A stretch of 64,000 nt of DNA from Diplonema papillatum (taxonomy: Eukaryota; Euglenozoa; Diplonemea; Diplonemida; Diplonemidae), in contig JAPJBO010000314.1 in assembly GCA_030068145.1 (NCBI GenBank), positions 62,001-126,000 of the forward strand, given 5' to 3'. A program made the position numbers and the translations under genes. Within the stretch, counting starts at the first letter, position 1. Each line of letters starts with the position of its first letter. The notes beneath the pieces were generated by a model. The model was not told the DNA's origin. It worked only from the letters and a program-made list of their open reading frames with translations, and did not search any database. Below, in pieces: positions 32,296 to 43,412 of the stretch.

Positions 32296-32526
32296 ATGGC
32301 AACCCCTGCTCAACATGTAGAACGTGGGGGGCCCTTGATCACATTCATTACGGGTGTGGTCGTGGTGTCGGTCGCAATAGTCGCTTTGCTAGCCAAAGAG
32401 AGAGATAGAGAGAAAAAGAGCGCCAGAGAGAAAAGAAAAGATAACGTTATCTTCCGGAAAAGAAGGGTTACGCGAACCCCCGAAAAAATAATTACCCCCC
32501 AAAAAAAAATATACAGAAAAAAATAA
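32296..32526 (+). CDS. Hypothetical 76-aa membrane peptide
   Basis: The ATG at 32296 (MATPAQHVERGG) is followed by a hydrophobic helix (LITFITGVVVVSVAIVALLA) and a strongly basic tail. The ~35 bp over the start is shared with the minus-strand ORF at 13820-14185. It sits inside the 2.9-kb element; the tail is poly-Lys from A-rich sequence, so the coding status is doubtful. Confidence 0.2.
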   Translation: MATPAQHVERGGPLITFITGVVVVSVAIVALLAKERDREKKSAREKRKDNVIFRKRRVTRTPEKIITPQKKIYRKK

Positions 32527-32622
32527 AAACACAAACCGACGGTGACCCCCAAAACCTTTTTCAACCTTTCCAACACCCTTCAAGCTAAACCATTATACAA
32601 CGACCCCCCACCCCTCCATCCA

Positions 32623-32783
32623 AACCAGACTACACCGCTGTCCTGTCTGCAGACACTCAGGTTCCGCGCTGATGATGGTCCGCCTTATGTGTCCGTGGCT
32701 TAGAGGACCGAAACACGGCGCAGACGGGACCAGTGCGGTGTTGAGCACATACCCATTCCAAGCACGTTCTTGCAATCCCCCCA
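32623..32783 (+). repeat. Interspersed repeat family B, copy 2
   Basis: Near-identical to 9730-9890 (CCGCTGTCCTGTCTGCAGAC ... CATTCCAAGCACGTTCTTGC). Confidence 0.85.
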
Positions 32784-32926
32784 CCCCCCAGTGCTGATGC
32801 TAAGGCCCCTAAACTCGGCATCGTTGTCAGCCGGACGGCAAGTGGGGCCCTTTTGAGGCTGTTTTTGGGGTGTTTCCCAGAGGAGTAAACGTTGCTTCCG
32901 TTTGTTTGGGCTTTCTTTTGTGAAAG

Positions 32927-33700
32927 TCAGGGTGCAAAGACGAGCCTGCCCACAGAGCACTTTTGAAGGCAGAATCTATGTCTGCATGTGATTGCCAAGT
33001 ATGAGTCCGCGAGCCACTTGCACACCTCGTCACGGGTTGGTGCAGGAAGCTTCGCACTGTTTTCTGCAACAAGCTGTTGCGAGGACCAGTCTATCCACTT
33101 GGAACGAAGAAGTCGTCGCACCTTCAGATTGCAGGCGCTCTGGTCGCCAACATTCAAGTGACCTGACGTGTTCGGAGGTACAATGAACACCAGCCAGCCC
33201 CGCGATCTCGCCTCCTTCACGACAGGAATGCTGTAGTGCGACTTGTACCCATCCACCATAACGAGAAGCCCATACTTCCCTGAGGGGAAGCTGGGTAATG
33301 TACAGCTGTACTCGAGCATTACTTCGTAGTCGCACACCTTCTTTTTGGCACGTGAAGTGCACGTTGATGTCGTGCTTGTGCCTGTTCTGGTAAAACGTGG
33401 GGCGGCCCCGTCCTTCCGTGATAGTTTTTGGCCCCTGCCAAACAACAAGTGGGTCCATCCTCACCTTTTCCGACACAGAGATGTTTCTTTGGGTGTGCAC
33501 CCCCCAGCTCAGGATAGCTGTCATGTTCCGCTTCTCGTTTCCAGCGGTGCATGCTCTGACCCGGGGCTCCACACTCTTTACTGAGCACACCGTGGACTTC
33601 GCCAACGGGAGACAAATCTTCCATTGCGTGTATCACTTCGAATCTCTTCGAATAAACGACCGCATGGATCGCTTGGCGGGCAAGCGAAATAACCGAGTCT
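32927..33700 (-). pseudogene. DDE-superfamily (pogo/Tc1-like) transposase relic
   Basis: On the minus strand one frame gives RACTAGNEKRNMTAILSWG and VWQGPKTITEGRGRP. A second frame, after a shift near 33350, gives LLVMVDGYKSHYSIPVVKEA (an Asp box, compare VDGHxSH in pogo/jerky-type transposases) and VPPNTSGHLNVGDQSACNLK (compare PPHTSHxLQPLD). The first catalytic Asp region is not clear and at least one frameshift is present, so it is inactive as read. It matches the TA target of the enclosing element. Confidence 0.65.
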
Positions 33701-34388
33701 GTTCCTGAGAGCTGGAGAGTGGCATATGAGCCAATCCTCCTTGTTGTTATCTTGTGTGTTCGCCGGAAACGCGACCACCAAGTTTCTAGATTCTTTGGCG
33801 GGTCCAGGTGATGCCCTTCGTTCCCCTCATATTCGTGCTGCGACGAGAGGCTCTTCTCCGTGAGACGGGTGTGTCAACTTCAATGAACTCAATAGGACGG
33901 CCAGGATCAAATACCCCTTGATTCCCCTTTCTGCAGAGGTTTTGCCTTCGGAAGACCAGCAGAAGGAAAAAAACTGCAACTTACCACGGGCAACCAAGGA
34001 TCTGTGTATTTCCCAACTTGGGGGGCCCAAGAGATATTTTCCCGCCAGAACCTCCCAGAGAAAAGTACCCCAAAAAAAAAAAATTTCCGCTGCGCGGGGC
34101 CAAAATCCCCCCCCACAGTAAAACACCCAAAAAAAAAATTTTCCCGCTGCGCGGGACCCCACCCCACTCCCCCCCCGTGTATAAGATCGCCCTCATTTCT
34201 CAAAAAAACCGATCTTATACATGGGGGGGGGAGGGCGCGATCTTAAACACGGGGGGGGGGTAGGTACGTCTTATTTCCGGTACGTCTTTTTTTTCCAAGT
34301 ACGGTAATAACACAGTGTTATTATTCCCCCCCCTTAAACAAACCTCCGAAAAGTGCGGTATATACATGTCACCCACATTATTACACAG

Positions 34389-35210
34389 GCGTTGGACAAC
34401 AGCCCGAGCGCGTTGAACGTGTATCTCTCGCGCGACGCCGGAGAGACGTGGAGCACGATATTGCACGGCCCGCACCACTTCGACTGGGTCAACTACGGAG
34501 GGTTCATCGTCGCCGCGACTACGGCCGCGGGGCAGACGGTCCAGTGGTCGACGGACTTCGGGAGCACGTGGATGCCGTACAAGTACGCGAACGACGGGAA
34601 GTACTACGTCGTGTTCGAAGTCGAGACGGCGGGTGGGCGGTTCAACGACGCGCTGACCCCCGTGTTCCTGCTGAAGGCCGTCCGCCACTCGTCGCTCATC
34701 AGCGAGGAGTCGATCGTGGACGGGGACGTCGTGTACTTCACCGTGGACCTCACCTCCTTGAAGCCCGCCGACTGCTCGGCGCCCCCCGCGCCGAAGCACG
34801 TGCCCGAAGCCGGGCCGTACGAAGCCTTCGTGCCGAAGAACTACGCGTCCGAGGTGTCGCCCGAGGAGTCCGAGTGCTTCATGGGCGCGAAAATGACGTA
34901 CATCCGCCGAAAGGGCGCCGCGCAGTGCTGGAGCAAGGTGACCCAGGCACAGATGGAGTCGCGCGTCGTCGACCGCTGCTCGTGCACCCTCGACGACTAC
35001 GAGTGCGACGCCGGCTTCCGGAAGATCGCCCTGCTCGCGGGCCGGCACACCTGCGAGTCGGAGCTGACCCACGCGAAGGTGTGGGACTTCAACGTCGACC
35101 GGTTCGTCAGCGACATCGACGCACACGTCCCGGACGAGTGCTCCCGCACCGAGACGTACATGCGCAGCAAAGGGTACCAGCTCAGGGCTGGGTTCAAGTG
35201 CGACCCCAAG
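34389..35210 (+). CDS. VPS10: VPS10-like receptor, exon 3 (end of propeller and 10CC region)
   Basis: Phase 0 on both sides (AG 34387-34388, GT 35211-35212), 274 codons. It begins ALDNSPSALNVYLSRDAGET and carries two Asp boxes (VYLSRDAGETWS, VQWSTDFGSTWM) and GPHHFDWVNYGGFIVA, equivalent to the GPHYY...GGIIVA stretch of sortilin. The second half is the cysteine-rich Sortilin_C/10CC module: CFMGAKMTYIRRKGAAQCW, CSCTLDDYECDAGF, HTCE, PDECSRTETY and GFKCDPK. Confidence 0.92.
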
Positions 35211-38200
35211 GTACGCGGGGGTTTTCCGCTTCAAGTCAGTTTCTGACGGGTCGGTTTGTGTCTGACTGGTCGGGTTGTGTAACCTGGTCAGTTTCTGAAT
35301 CATTGGTTTGTGTCTGACTGGTCAGTTTCTGGTTTGTGGAACAGGGTCAGTTTCTGACTCATTGGTTTGTGTCTGACTGGTCGGGTTGTGTAACCTGGTC
35401 AGTTTCTGACTCATTGGTTTGTGTCTGACTGGTCAGTTTCTGGTTTGTGGAACAGGGTCAGTTTCTGACTCATTGGTTTGTGTCTGACTGGTCAGTTTCT
35501 GGTTTGTGGAACAGGGTCAGTTTCTGATTGGTTTGTCGGCCTGGTCCGTTACTGGTTTGTGTAGCCTGGTCAGTTTCTGACTCATTGGTTTGTGTCTGAC
35601 TGGTCAGTTTCTGGTTTGTGGAACAGGGTCAGTTTCTGACTCATTGGTTTGTGTCTGACTGGTCGGGTTGTGTAACCTGGTCAGTTTCTGACTCATTGGT
35701 TTGTGTCTGACTGGTCAGTTTCTGGTTTGTGGAACAGGGTCAGTTTCTGATTGGTTTGTCGGCCTGGTCCGTTACTGGTTTGTGTAACCTGGTCAGTTTC
35801 TGGCGAGTTGGTTTGTGTCTGATTGGTCAGTTCTGTTTCTGACTAGTTGATTTGTGTCTGACTGGTCGGGTTGTGTAACCTGGTCAGTTTCTGACTCATT
35901 GGTTTGTGTCTGACTGGTCAGTTTCTGGTTTGTGGAACAGGGTCAGTTTCTGACTCATTGGTTTGTGTCTGACTGGTCGGGTTGTGTAACCTGGTCAGTT
36001 TCTGACTCATTGGTTTGTGTCTGACTGGTCAGTTTCTGGTTTGTGGAACAGGGTCAGTTTCTGATTGGTTTGTCGGCCTGGTCCGTTACTGGTTTGTGTA
36101 GCCTGGTCAGTTTCTGACTCATTGGTTTGTGTCTGACTGGTCAGTTTCTGGTTTGTGGAACAGGGTCAGTTTCTGACTCATTGGTTTGTGTCTGACTGGT
36201 CGGGTTGTGTAACCTGGTCAGTTTCTGACTCATTGGTTTGTGTCTGACTGGTCAGTTTCTGGTTTGTGGAACAGGGTCAGTTTCTGATTGGTTTGTCGGC
36301 CTGGTCCGTTACTGGTTTGTGTAACCTGGTCAGTTTCTGGTTTGTGGAACAGGGTCAGTTTCTGACTCATTGGTTTGTGTCTGACTGGTCGGGTTGTGTA
36401 ACCTGGTCAGTTTCTGACTCATTGGTTTGTGTCTGACTGGTCAGTTTCTGGTTTGTGGAACAGGGTCAGTTTCTGATTGGTTTGTCGGCCTGGTCCGTTA
36501 CTGGTTTGTGTAGCCTGGTCAGTTTCTGACTCATTGGTTTGTGTCTGACTGGTCAGTTTCTGGTTTGTGGAACAGGGTCAGTTTCTGACTCATTGGTTTG
36601 TGTCTGACTGGTCGGGTTGTGTAACCTGGTCAGTTTCTGACTCATTGGTTTGTGTCTGACTGGTCAGTTTCTGGTTTGTGGAACAGGGTCAGTTTCTGAT
36701 TGGTTTGTCGGCCTGGTCCGTTACTGGTTTGTGTAGCCTGGTCAGTTTCTGACTCATTGGTTTGTGTCTGACTGGTCGGGTTGTGTAACCTGGTCAGTTT
36801 CTGACTCATTGGTTTGTGTCTGACTGGTCAGTTTCTGGTTTGTGGAACAGGGTCAGTTTCTGATTGGTTTGTCGGCCTGGTCCGTTACTGGTTTGTGTAA
36901 CCTGGTCAGTTTCTGGTTTGTGGAACAGGGTCAGTTTCTGACTCATTGGTTTGTGTCTGACTGGTCGGGTTGTGTAACCTGGTCAGTTTCTGACTCATTG
37001 GTTTGTGTCTGACTGGTCAGTTTCTGGTTTGTGGAACAGGGTCAGTTTCTGATTGGTTTGTCGGCCTGGTCCGTTACTGGTTTGTGTAGCCTGGTCAGTT
37101 TCTGACTCATTGGTTTGTGTCTGACTGGTCAGTTTCTGGTTTGTGGAACAGGGTCAGTTTCTGACTCATTGGTTTGTGTCTGACTGGTCGGGTTGTGTAA
37201 CCTGGTCAGTTTCTGACTCATTGGTTTGTGTCTGACTGGTCAGTTTCTGGTTTGTGGAACAGGGTCAGTTTCTGATTGGTTTGTCGGCCTGGTCCGTTAC
37301 TGGTTTGTGTAGCCTGGTCAGTTTCTGACTCATTGGTTTGTGTCTGACTGGTCAGTTTCTGGTTTGTGGAACAGGGTCAGTTTCTGACTCATTGGTTTGT
37401 GTCTGACTGGTCGGGTTGTGTAACCTGGTCAGTTTCTGACTCATTGGTTTGTGTCTGACTGGTCAGTTTCTGGTTTGTGGAACAGGGTCAGTTTCTGATT
37501 GGTTTGTCGGCCTGGTCCGTTACTGGTTTGTGTAACCTGGTCAGTTTCTGGCGAGTTGGTTTGTGTCTGATTGGTCAGTTCTGTTTCTGACTAGTTGATT
37601 TGTGTCTGACTGGTCGGGTTGTGTAACCTGGTCAGTTTCTGACTCATTGGTTTGTGTCTGACTGGTCAGTTTCTGGTTTGTGGAACAGGGTCAGTTTCTG
37701 ACTCATTGGTTTGTGTCTGACTGGTCGGGTTGTGTAACCTGGTCAGTTTCTGACTCATTGGTTTGTGTCTGACTGGTCAGTTTCTGGTTTGTGGAACAGG
37801 GTCAGTTTCTGATTGGTTTGTCGGCCTGGTCCGTTACTGGTTTGTGTAGCCTGGTCAGTTTCTGACTCATTGGTTTGTGTCTGACTGGTCAGTTTCTGGT
37901 TTGTGGAACAGGGTCAGTTTCTGACTCATTGGTTTGTGTCTGACTGGTCGGGTTGTGTAACCTGGTCAGTTTCTGACTCATTGGTTTGTGTCTGACTGGT
38001 CAGTTTCTGGTTTGTGGAACAGGGTCAGTTTCTGATTGGTTTGTCGGCCTGGTCCGTTACTGGTTTGTGTAACCTGGTCAGTTTCTGGCGAGTTGGTTTG
38101 TGTCTGATTGGTCAGTTCTGTTTCTGACTAGTTGATTTGTGTCTGACTGGTCGGGTTGTGTAACCTGGTCAGTTTCTGACTCATTGGTTTGTGTCTGACT

Positions 38201-38830
38201 GGTCAGTTTCTGGTTTGTGGAACAGGGTCAGTTTCTGACTCATTGGTTTGTGTCTGACTGGTCGGGTTGTGTAACCTGGTCAGTTTCTGACTCATTGGTT
38301 TGTGTCTGACTGGTCAGTTTCTGGTTTGTGGAACAGGGTCAGTTTCTGATTGGTTTGTCGGCCTGGTCCGTTACTGGTTTGTGTAGCCTGGTCAGTTTCT
38401 GACTCATTGGTTTGTGTCTGACTGGTCAGTTTCTGGTTTGTGGAACAGGGTCAGTTTCTGATTGGTTTGTCGGCCTGGTCCGTTACTGGTTTGTGTAACC
38501 TGGTCAGTTTCTGGCGAGTTGGTTTGTGTCTGATTGGTCAGTTCTGTTTCTGACTAGTTGATTTGTGTCTGACTGGTCCAATAGACAAGTGACCGATCGG
38601 CTTTAGCTTCCGACCAGTTTTCGAGTAGCCCACATGGAAAAGCGGCAGATCGGGTTCTGACTGTTCCATTCGAGAAAGTGGCCGCTCAGTTTTTCACTGG
38701 TCCCTAGCGTAGAACAACCCACGAGACTGGTAGCACATAACAGAATCTCAAGCGAATGTTTAACTCTTAACACCCCGGAGTCTCGTACAGCGAGCTGTCT
38801 CTCCAAGCGAACCGACACCTTATCTCGCAG
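35211..38830 (+). repeat. VPS10 intron 3: TGGTCAGTTTCTG satellite with higher-order structure
   Basis: From ~35235 to 38578 the intron is an array of ~50-60 bp modules: CAGTTTCTGACTCATTGG + TTTGTGTCTGACTGG, GTCGGGTTGTGTAACCTGG, TTTCTGGTTTGTGGAACAGG and TTGTCGGCCTGGTCCGTTAC. The modules recur in a fixed order with a larger unit that includes CTGGCGAGTTGG every few hundred to ~1700 bp. 38579-38830 is non-repetitive and ends at the exon 4 acceptor. Confidence 0.92.
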
Positions 38831-38985
38831 GCACCTAACTCGCTGGACCTGGTACCCGTCTTGACGAAGTGCCCGCACTTGAAAGAGTCAGAGGACGTGG
38901 TCGGCTTCATCTTCCTGACGGTCTTTCTCCTGTGCATGGCTGCGCTCATGGCGATTTACGTTGGAGACCACATGGGCTTCCAAAT
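38831..38985 (+). CDS. VPS10: VPS10-like receptor, exon 4 (transmembrane)
   Basis: The acceptor AG is at 38829-38830, phase 0 from exon 3. The exon encodes APNSLDLVPVLTKCPHLKES, then a transmembrane helix (VVGFIFLTVFLLCMAALMAI) and YVGDHMGFQ before a consensus donor GTATGT at 38986, phase 2. A Pro/Cys-containing linker then the helix is the expected C-terminal order after the 10CC region. An acceptor at 38790 would be in another frame. Confidence 0.85.
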
Positions 38986-39299
38986 GTATGTTATCATCTG
39001 TCTTCCCCCACTCACTGTAGCAGAGCCGCCATCTGCAGCGCGCCTCCGCGGAGTGCAGAGGGCCAGTCCCTCAACGTTTCGCACCCTATTTACGAAGGTC
39101 CTGCGCTCCCCTTTTTTGCGTTTATTTTCAACAACCTTCTCAAAGAAGCCTTCATGCTGGCATCAAACATGCATGAGTCGGTCTAAGTCGGGCGAAAACC
39201 CCCTCGCGACACTCGCCGCCGTTGCGAAGGCGCACTTGTGCGATCCGGTGCTCAGTAGCCGATGGACCGGCTCATTTACGTCGAAAAAACGTAGAACGA

Positions 39300-40620
39300 G
39301 CTGCTGACTGTCTGTGGGACTGATGCTACATATTGCGTTGAGACGTACCGACGGTGGTTGTAAATTGCGCAATGTGGATTGGATGATGATAATACACAGC
39401 TATTCGGTTCATCCCGTTCTGATTTACCTGCTGAGACACAGCGTGTTATGTGATTGCTGACTGTCCTTTCGACTGGCTGTGGGCTGATGCGACATATTGC
39501 GTTGAGACGTACGGGCGGTGGTTGTGAATTGCGCAACGTGGATTGGATGATGATAATACACAGCTATTCGGTTCATCCCGTTCTGATTTCTCTGCTGAGA
39601 CACAGCGTGTTATGTGATTGCTGACTGTCCTTTCAACTTGCTGTGGGATTGATGCGACATATTGCGTTGAGACGTACCGACGGTGGTTGTAAATTGCGCA
39701 TTGTGAATTGGATGGTGATAATACACAGCTATTCGGTTCATCCCGTTCTGATTTCTCTGCTGAGACACAGCGTGTTATGTGATTGCTGACTGTCCTTTCA
39801 ACTTGCTGTGGGACTGATGCGACATATTGCGTTGAGACGTACCTACGGTGGTGGTAAATTGCGCATTGTGGATTGGATGATGATAATACACAGCTATTCG
39901 GTTCATCCCGTTCTGATTTCTCTGCTGAGACACAGCGTGTTATGTGATTGCTGACTGTCCTTTCAATTTGCTGTGGAACTGATGCGACATATTGCGTTGA
40001 GACGTACGGGCGGTGGTTGTAAATTGCGCAACGTGGATTGGATGATGATAATACACAGCTATTCGGTTCATCCCGTTCTGATTTCTCTGCTGAGACACAG
40101 CGTGTTATGTGATTGCTGACTGTCCTTTCAACTTGCTGTGGGACTGATGCGACATATTGCGTTGAGACGTACCTACGGTGGTTGTAAATTGCGCATTGTG
40201 GATTGGATGATGATAATACACAGCTATTCGGTTCATCCCGTTCTGATTTCTCTGCTGAGACACAGCGTGTTATGTGATTGCTGACTGTCCTTTCAATTTG
40301 CTGTGGAACTGATGCGACATATTGCGTTGAGACGTACGGGCGGTGGTTGTAAATTGCGCAACGTGGATTGGATGATGATAATACACAGCTATTCGGTTCA
40401 TCCCGTTCTGATTTCTCTGCTGAGACACAGCGTGTTATGTGATTGCTGACTGTCCTTTCAACTTGCTGTGGGACTGATGCGACATATTGCGTTGAGACGT
40501 ACCTACGGTGGTTGTGAATTGCGCATTGTGGATTGGATGATGATAATACACAGCTATTCGGTTCATCCCGTTCTGATTTCTCTGCTGAGACACAGCGTGT
40601 TATGTGATTGCTGACTGTCC
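39300..40620 (+). repeat. ~164-bp satellite (8 units)
   Basis: Units start GCTGACTGTCCTTTC at about 39455, 39619, 39785, 39949, 40115, 40279, 40443 and 40609, with a diverged first unit near 39303. Each contains GACATATTGCGTTGAGACGT and AATACACAGCTATTCGGTTC. Alternate units share small variants (ACGGGCGG versus ACCTACGG), suggesting a two-unit higher-order period. Confidence 0.92.
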
Positions 40621-40667
40621 TTTCGACAACTGCGAGACTCTGTCAGCTATTGCGTTGTGCAGAAAAT

Positions 40668-42305
40668 AAGAAGTCAGACTGGAGTCAGGCATCAGAAAAT
40701 CAGAAGTCAGACTGGAGTCAGGCATCAGAAAATCAGAAGTCAGACTGGAGTCAGGCAGCAGAAAATCAGAAGTCAGACTGGAGTCAGGCATCAGAAAATC
40801 AGAAGTCAGACTGGAGTCAGGCATCAGAAAATAAGAAGTCAGACTGGAGTCAGGCATCAGAAAATAAGAAGTCAGACTGGAGTCAGGCATCAGAAAATAA
40901 GAAGTCAGACTGGAGTCAGGCATCAGAAAATAAGAAGTCAGACTGGAGTCAGGCATCAGAAAATAAGAAGTCAGACTGGAGTCAGGCATCAGAAAATAAG
41001 AAGTCAGACTGGAGTCAGGCATCAGAAAATAAGAAGTCAGACTGGAGTCAGGCATCAGAAAATCAGAAGTCAGACTGGAGTCAGGCATCAGAAAATAAGA
41101 AGTCAGACTGGAGTCAGGCATCAGAAAATAAGAAGTCAGACTGGAGTCAGGCATCAGAAAATCAGAAGTCAGACTGGAGTCAGGCATCAGAAAATAAGAA
41201 GTCAGACTGGAGTCAGGCATCAGAAAATAAGAAGTCAGACTGGAGTCAGGCATCAGAAAATAAGAAGTCAGACTGGAGTCAGGCATCAGAAAATAAGAAG
41301 TCAGACTGGAGTCAGGCATCAGAAAATAAGAAGTCAGACTGGAGTCAGGCATCAGAAAATAAGAAGTCAGACTGGAGTCAGGCATCAGAAAATAAGAAGT
41401 CAGACTGGAGTCAGGCATCAGAAAATAAGAAGTCAGACTGGAGTCAGGCATCAGAAAATAAGAAGTCAGACTGGAGTCAGGCATCAGAAAATAAGAAGTC
41501 AGACTGGAGTCAGGCATCAGAAAATAAGAAGTCAGACTGGAGTCAGGCATCAGAAAATAAGAAGTCAGACTGGAGTCAGGCATCAGAAAATCAGAAGTCA
41601 GACTGGAGTCAGGCATCAGAAAATAAGAAGTCAGACTGGAGTCAGGCATCAGAAAATAAGAAGTCAGACTGGAGTCAGGCATCAGAAAATAAGAAGTCAG
41701 ACTGGAGTCAGGCATCAGAAAATCAGAAGTCAGACTGGAGTCAGGCATCAGAAAATAAGAAGTCAGACTGGAGTCAGGCATCAGAAAATAAGAAGTCAGA
41801 CTGGAGTCAGGCATCAGAAAATCAGAAGTCAGACTGGAGTCAGGCATCAGAAAATCAGAAGTCAGACTGGAGTCAGGCATCAGAAAATAAGAAGTCAGAC
41901 TGGAGTCAGGCATCAGAAAATCAGAAGTCAGACTGGAGTCAGGCATCAGAAAATCAGAAGTCAGACTGGAGTCAGGCATCAGAAAATAAGAAGTCAGACT
42001 GGAGTCAGGCATCAGAAAATAAGAAGTCAGACTGGAGTCAGGCATCAGAAAATAAGAAGTCAGACTGGAGTCAGGCATCAGAAAATAAGAAGTCAGACTG
42101 GAGTCAGGCATCAGAAAATAAGAAGTCAGACTGGAGTCAGGCATCAGAAAATAAGAAGTCAGACTGGAGTCAGGCATCAGAAAATCAGAAGTCAGACTGG
42201 AGTCAGGCATCAGAAAATCAGAAGTCAGGCTGGAGTCAGGCATCAGAAAATCAGAAGTCAGACTGGAGTCAGGCATCAGAAAATCAGAAGTCAGACTGGA
42301 GTCAG
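40668..42305 (+). repeat. 33-bp array (~50 copies), 11-residue coding period
   Basis: The unit is AAGTCAGACTGGAGTCAGGC + ATCAGAAAAT(A/C)AG. One base varies (A or C before AG); nearly everything else is identical. Because 33 is a multiple of 3 and no stop occurs in several frames, three long frames exist (KSDWSQASEN(K/Q) and HQKIRSQTGVR on +, MPDSSLTS(D/Y)FL on -). None has a convincing start or flanking exon. Confidence 0.95.
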
Positions 42306-42400
42306 GCAGCAGCCAGGAGGAAGTCGTCCCACAGTTCCACGGTGGGCCCACAGTCCACAGAGGGTCCGCAGTCGCTGTGGGTCCCACAGTCCGTCCGCGG

Positions 42401-42517
42401 TGATGATGGTCCGCCTTCTGTGTCCGTGGCTTAAAGGACCGAAACACGGCGCAGACGGGACCAGTGCGGTGTTGAGCACATATCCATTCCAAGCACGTTC
42501 TTCTTGCAATTCCCCCC
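42401..42517 (+). repeat. Interspersed repeat family B, copy 3
   Basis: TGATGATGGTCCGCCTTCTG ... CATTCCAAGCACGTTCTTCT. It directly follows the 33-bp array. Confidence 0.8.
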
Positions 42518-42607
42518 TCTCAAGACCGACACCACGAATGTGTTCGTGGTGTCGGTCGCAGGAGTCTTTTTAGTACTAACAATCTTTGCGGGGTTCCCTT
42601 CAATGTA

Positions 42608-43030
42608 TTGTGCAGGCTAAAAAGACGTAGGCAGCGTGTTTTGTGCAGGCTAAAAAGACGTAGGCAGCGTGTTTTGTGCAGGCTAAAAAGACGTAGGCAG
42701 CGTGTTTTGTGCAGGCTAAAAAGACGTAGGCAGCGTGTTTTGTGCAGGCTAAAAAGACGTAGGCAGCGTGTTTTGTGCAGGCTAAAAAGACGTAGGCAGC
42801 GTGTTTTGTGCAGGCTAAAAAGACGTAGGCAGCGTGTTTTGTGCAGGCTAAAAAGACGTAGGCAGCGTGTTTTGTGCAGGCTAAAAAGACGTAGGCAGCG
42901 TGTTTTGTGCAGGCTAAAAAGACGTAGGCAGCGTGTTTTGTGCAGGCTAAAAAGACGTAGGCAGCGTGTTTTGTGCAGGCTAAAAAGACGTAGGCAGCGT
43001 GTTTTGTGCAGGCTAAAAAGACGTAGACAC
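42608..43030 (+). repeat. Second 33-bp array (~13 copies)
   Basis: The unit is TGTGCAGGCTAAAAAGACGT + AGGCAGCGTGTTT, essentially invariant. Same period as the array at 40668-42305 but unrelated sequence. Frames CRLKRRRQRVL (+) and CLRLFSLHKTR (-) stay open. Confidence 0.95.
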
Positions 43031-43104
43031 CTGAATATACACATGGTAAGTATAAGTGGGAAAATGATCACCCGGCACGCACAAACAAAACGAAGCGCCT
43101 GTCT

Positions 43105-43412
43105 TTTTTGGCCAGCCGAAGTGTGTAAAAGAGTGCGAGTGTATAAGAGCGGAGGTCGCGCAAACTATCGAACCGACGGATACCGCCAAAAAGAATGTTC
43201 TTGGCTCCCCGATTCCTCAAAACCAGCACCATTAACAACCCCCTCCCCACTCTCAAGTGCTATAGCCAAAGAGAGTAAAAGAGTGAAAGTGTACGTACAG
43301 TAGTGAGTAGAGAAAATAACGAGTGTAAAAGAATGGAGGCAGCACAGACTACCAGACCAGCGGCGAGGCCACCACAAAAAATATTTATTACCTTTTCCTT
43401 ATCCCTCAAAAC
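43105..43412 (+). repeat. Two tandem relatives of the intron 1 acceptor repeat (with empty hAT site)
   Basis: Unit one ends TCAAAACCAGCACCATTAAC and CCCCACTCTCAA. Unit two starts GTGCTATAGCC at 43255 and runs through AGTAGTGAGTAGAGAA to CTTATCCCTCAAAACAGGGG. CTTATCCC occurs once (43398-43405), showing the pre-insertion state of the miniature hAT at 26078-26359. Confidence 0.6.

Larger units (their letters stand above)
31363..34264 (-). mobile_element. 2.9-kb TA-target DNA transposon with decayed transposase
   Basis: Ends are CCTAC9GTGTTTAAGATCGCG on the left and, reverse complemented, CCTAC10GTGTTTAAGATCGCG on the right: a ~28-bp terminal inverted repeat perfect except for homopolymer length. 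TA flanks both ends (31361-31362 and 34265-34266). The uninterrupted site TTCCGG-TA-CGTCTTATTTCC is at 30109-30127. GTGTNTAAGATCG motifs and CCGCTGCGCGGGG are repeated inside both ends. TA target plus a DDE-type relic on the minus strand indicates Tc1/mariner-pogo affinity. Confidence 0.8.
29909..34333. mobile_element. G-tipped inverted-repeat element (family C), itself interrupted
   Basis: The left end is a G15 run followed by TCGAATAATAACAG (29909-29938). The right end is GTGTTATTATT followed by C8 (34315-34333). The same ends close the complete small element at 44250-44387, whose left ~120 bp also match 29909-30033. Removing the 2.9-kb insertion at 31363-34264 leaves ~1.5 kb. TAAA precedes the G run in both copies. 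No protein recognised in 30040-31300. Confidence 0.5.
26883..34388 (+). other. VPS10 gene intron 2
   Basis: 7506 bp, GT-AG, phase 0. Contents in order: family D repeat (26906-27170), unassigned sequence to ~27770, TGTTTTGTCG-type satellite with a 38-bp array and a large duplication (27770-29700), and nested inverted-repeat elements (29909-34333). Confidence 0.8.

Noticed and set aside
31361..34267. 4-bp GTAC target duplication for the 2.9-kb element
   Set aside because: GTAC flanks both sides, but its outer C/G also fits the TIR. TA alone explains the empty site and agrees with the transposase type, so a 2-bp TA duplication is preferred.
34215..35303. 362-codon minus-strand ORF opposite VPS10 exon 3
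   Set aside because: Shadow of a GC-rich coding exon with clear 10CC motifs on the + strand.
40600..42573. 600+ codon ORFs on both strands across the 33-bp array
   Set aside because: They exist because the 33-bp unit lacks stops in several frames. The minus-strand start lies in a family B repeat and there is no supporting exon or domain.
40668..43030. CRISPR-like array of regular short repeats
   Set aside because: The repeats are head-to-tail with no unique spacers, no cas-type genes are present, and the DNA is eukaryotic.
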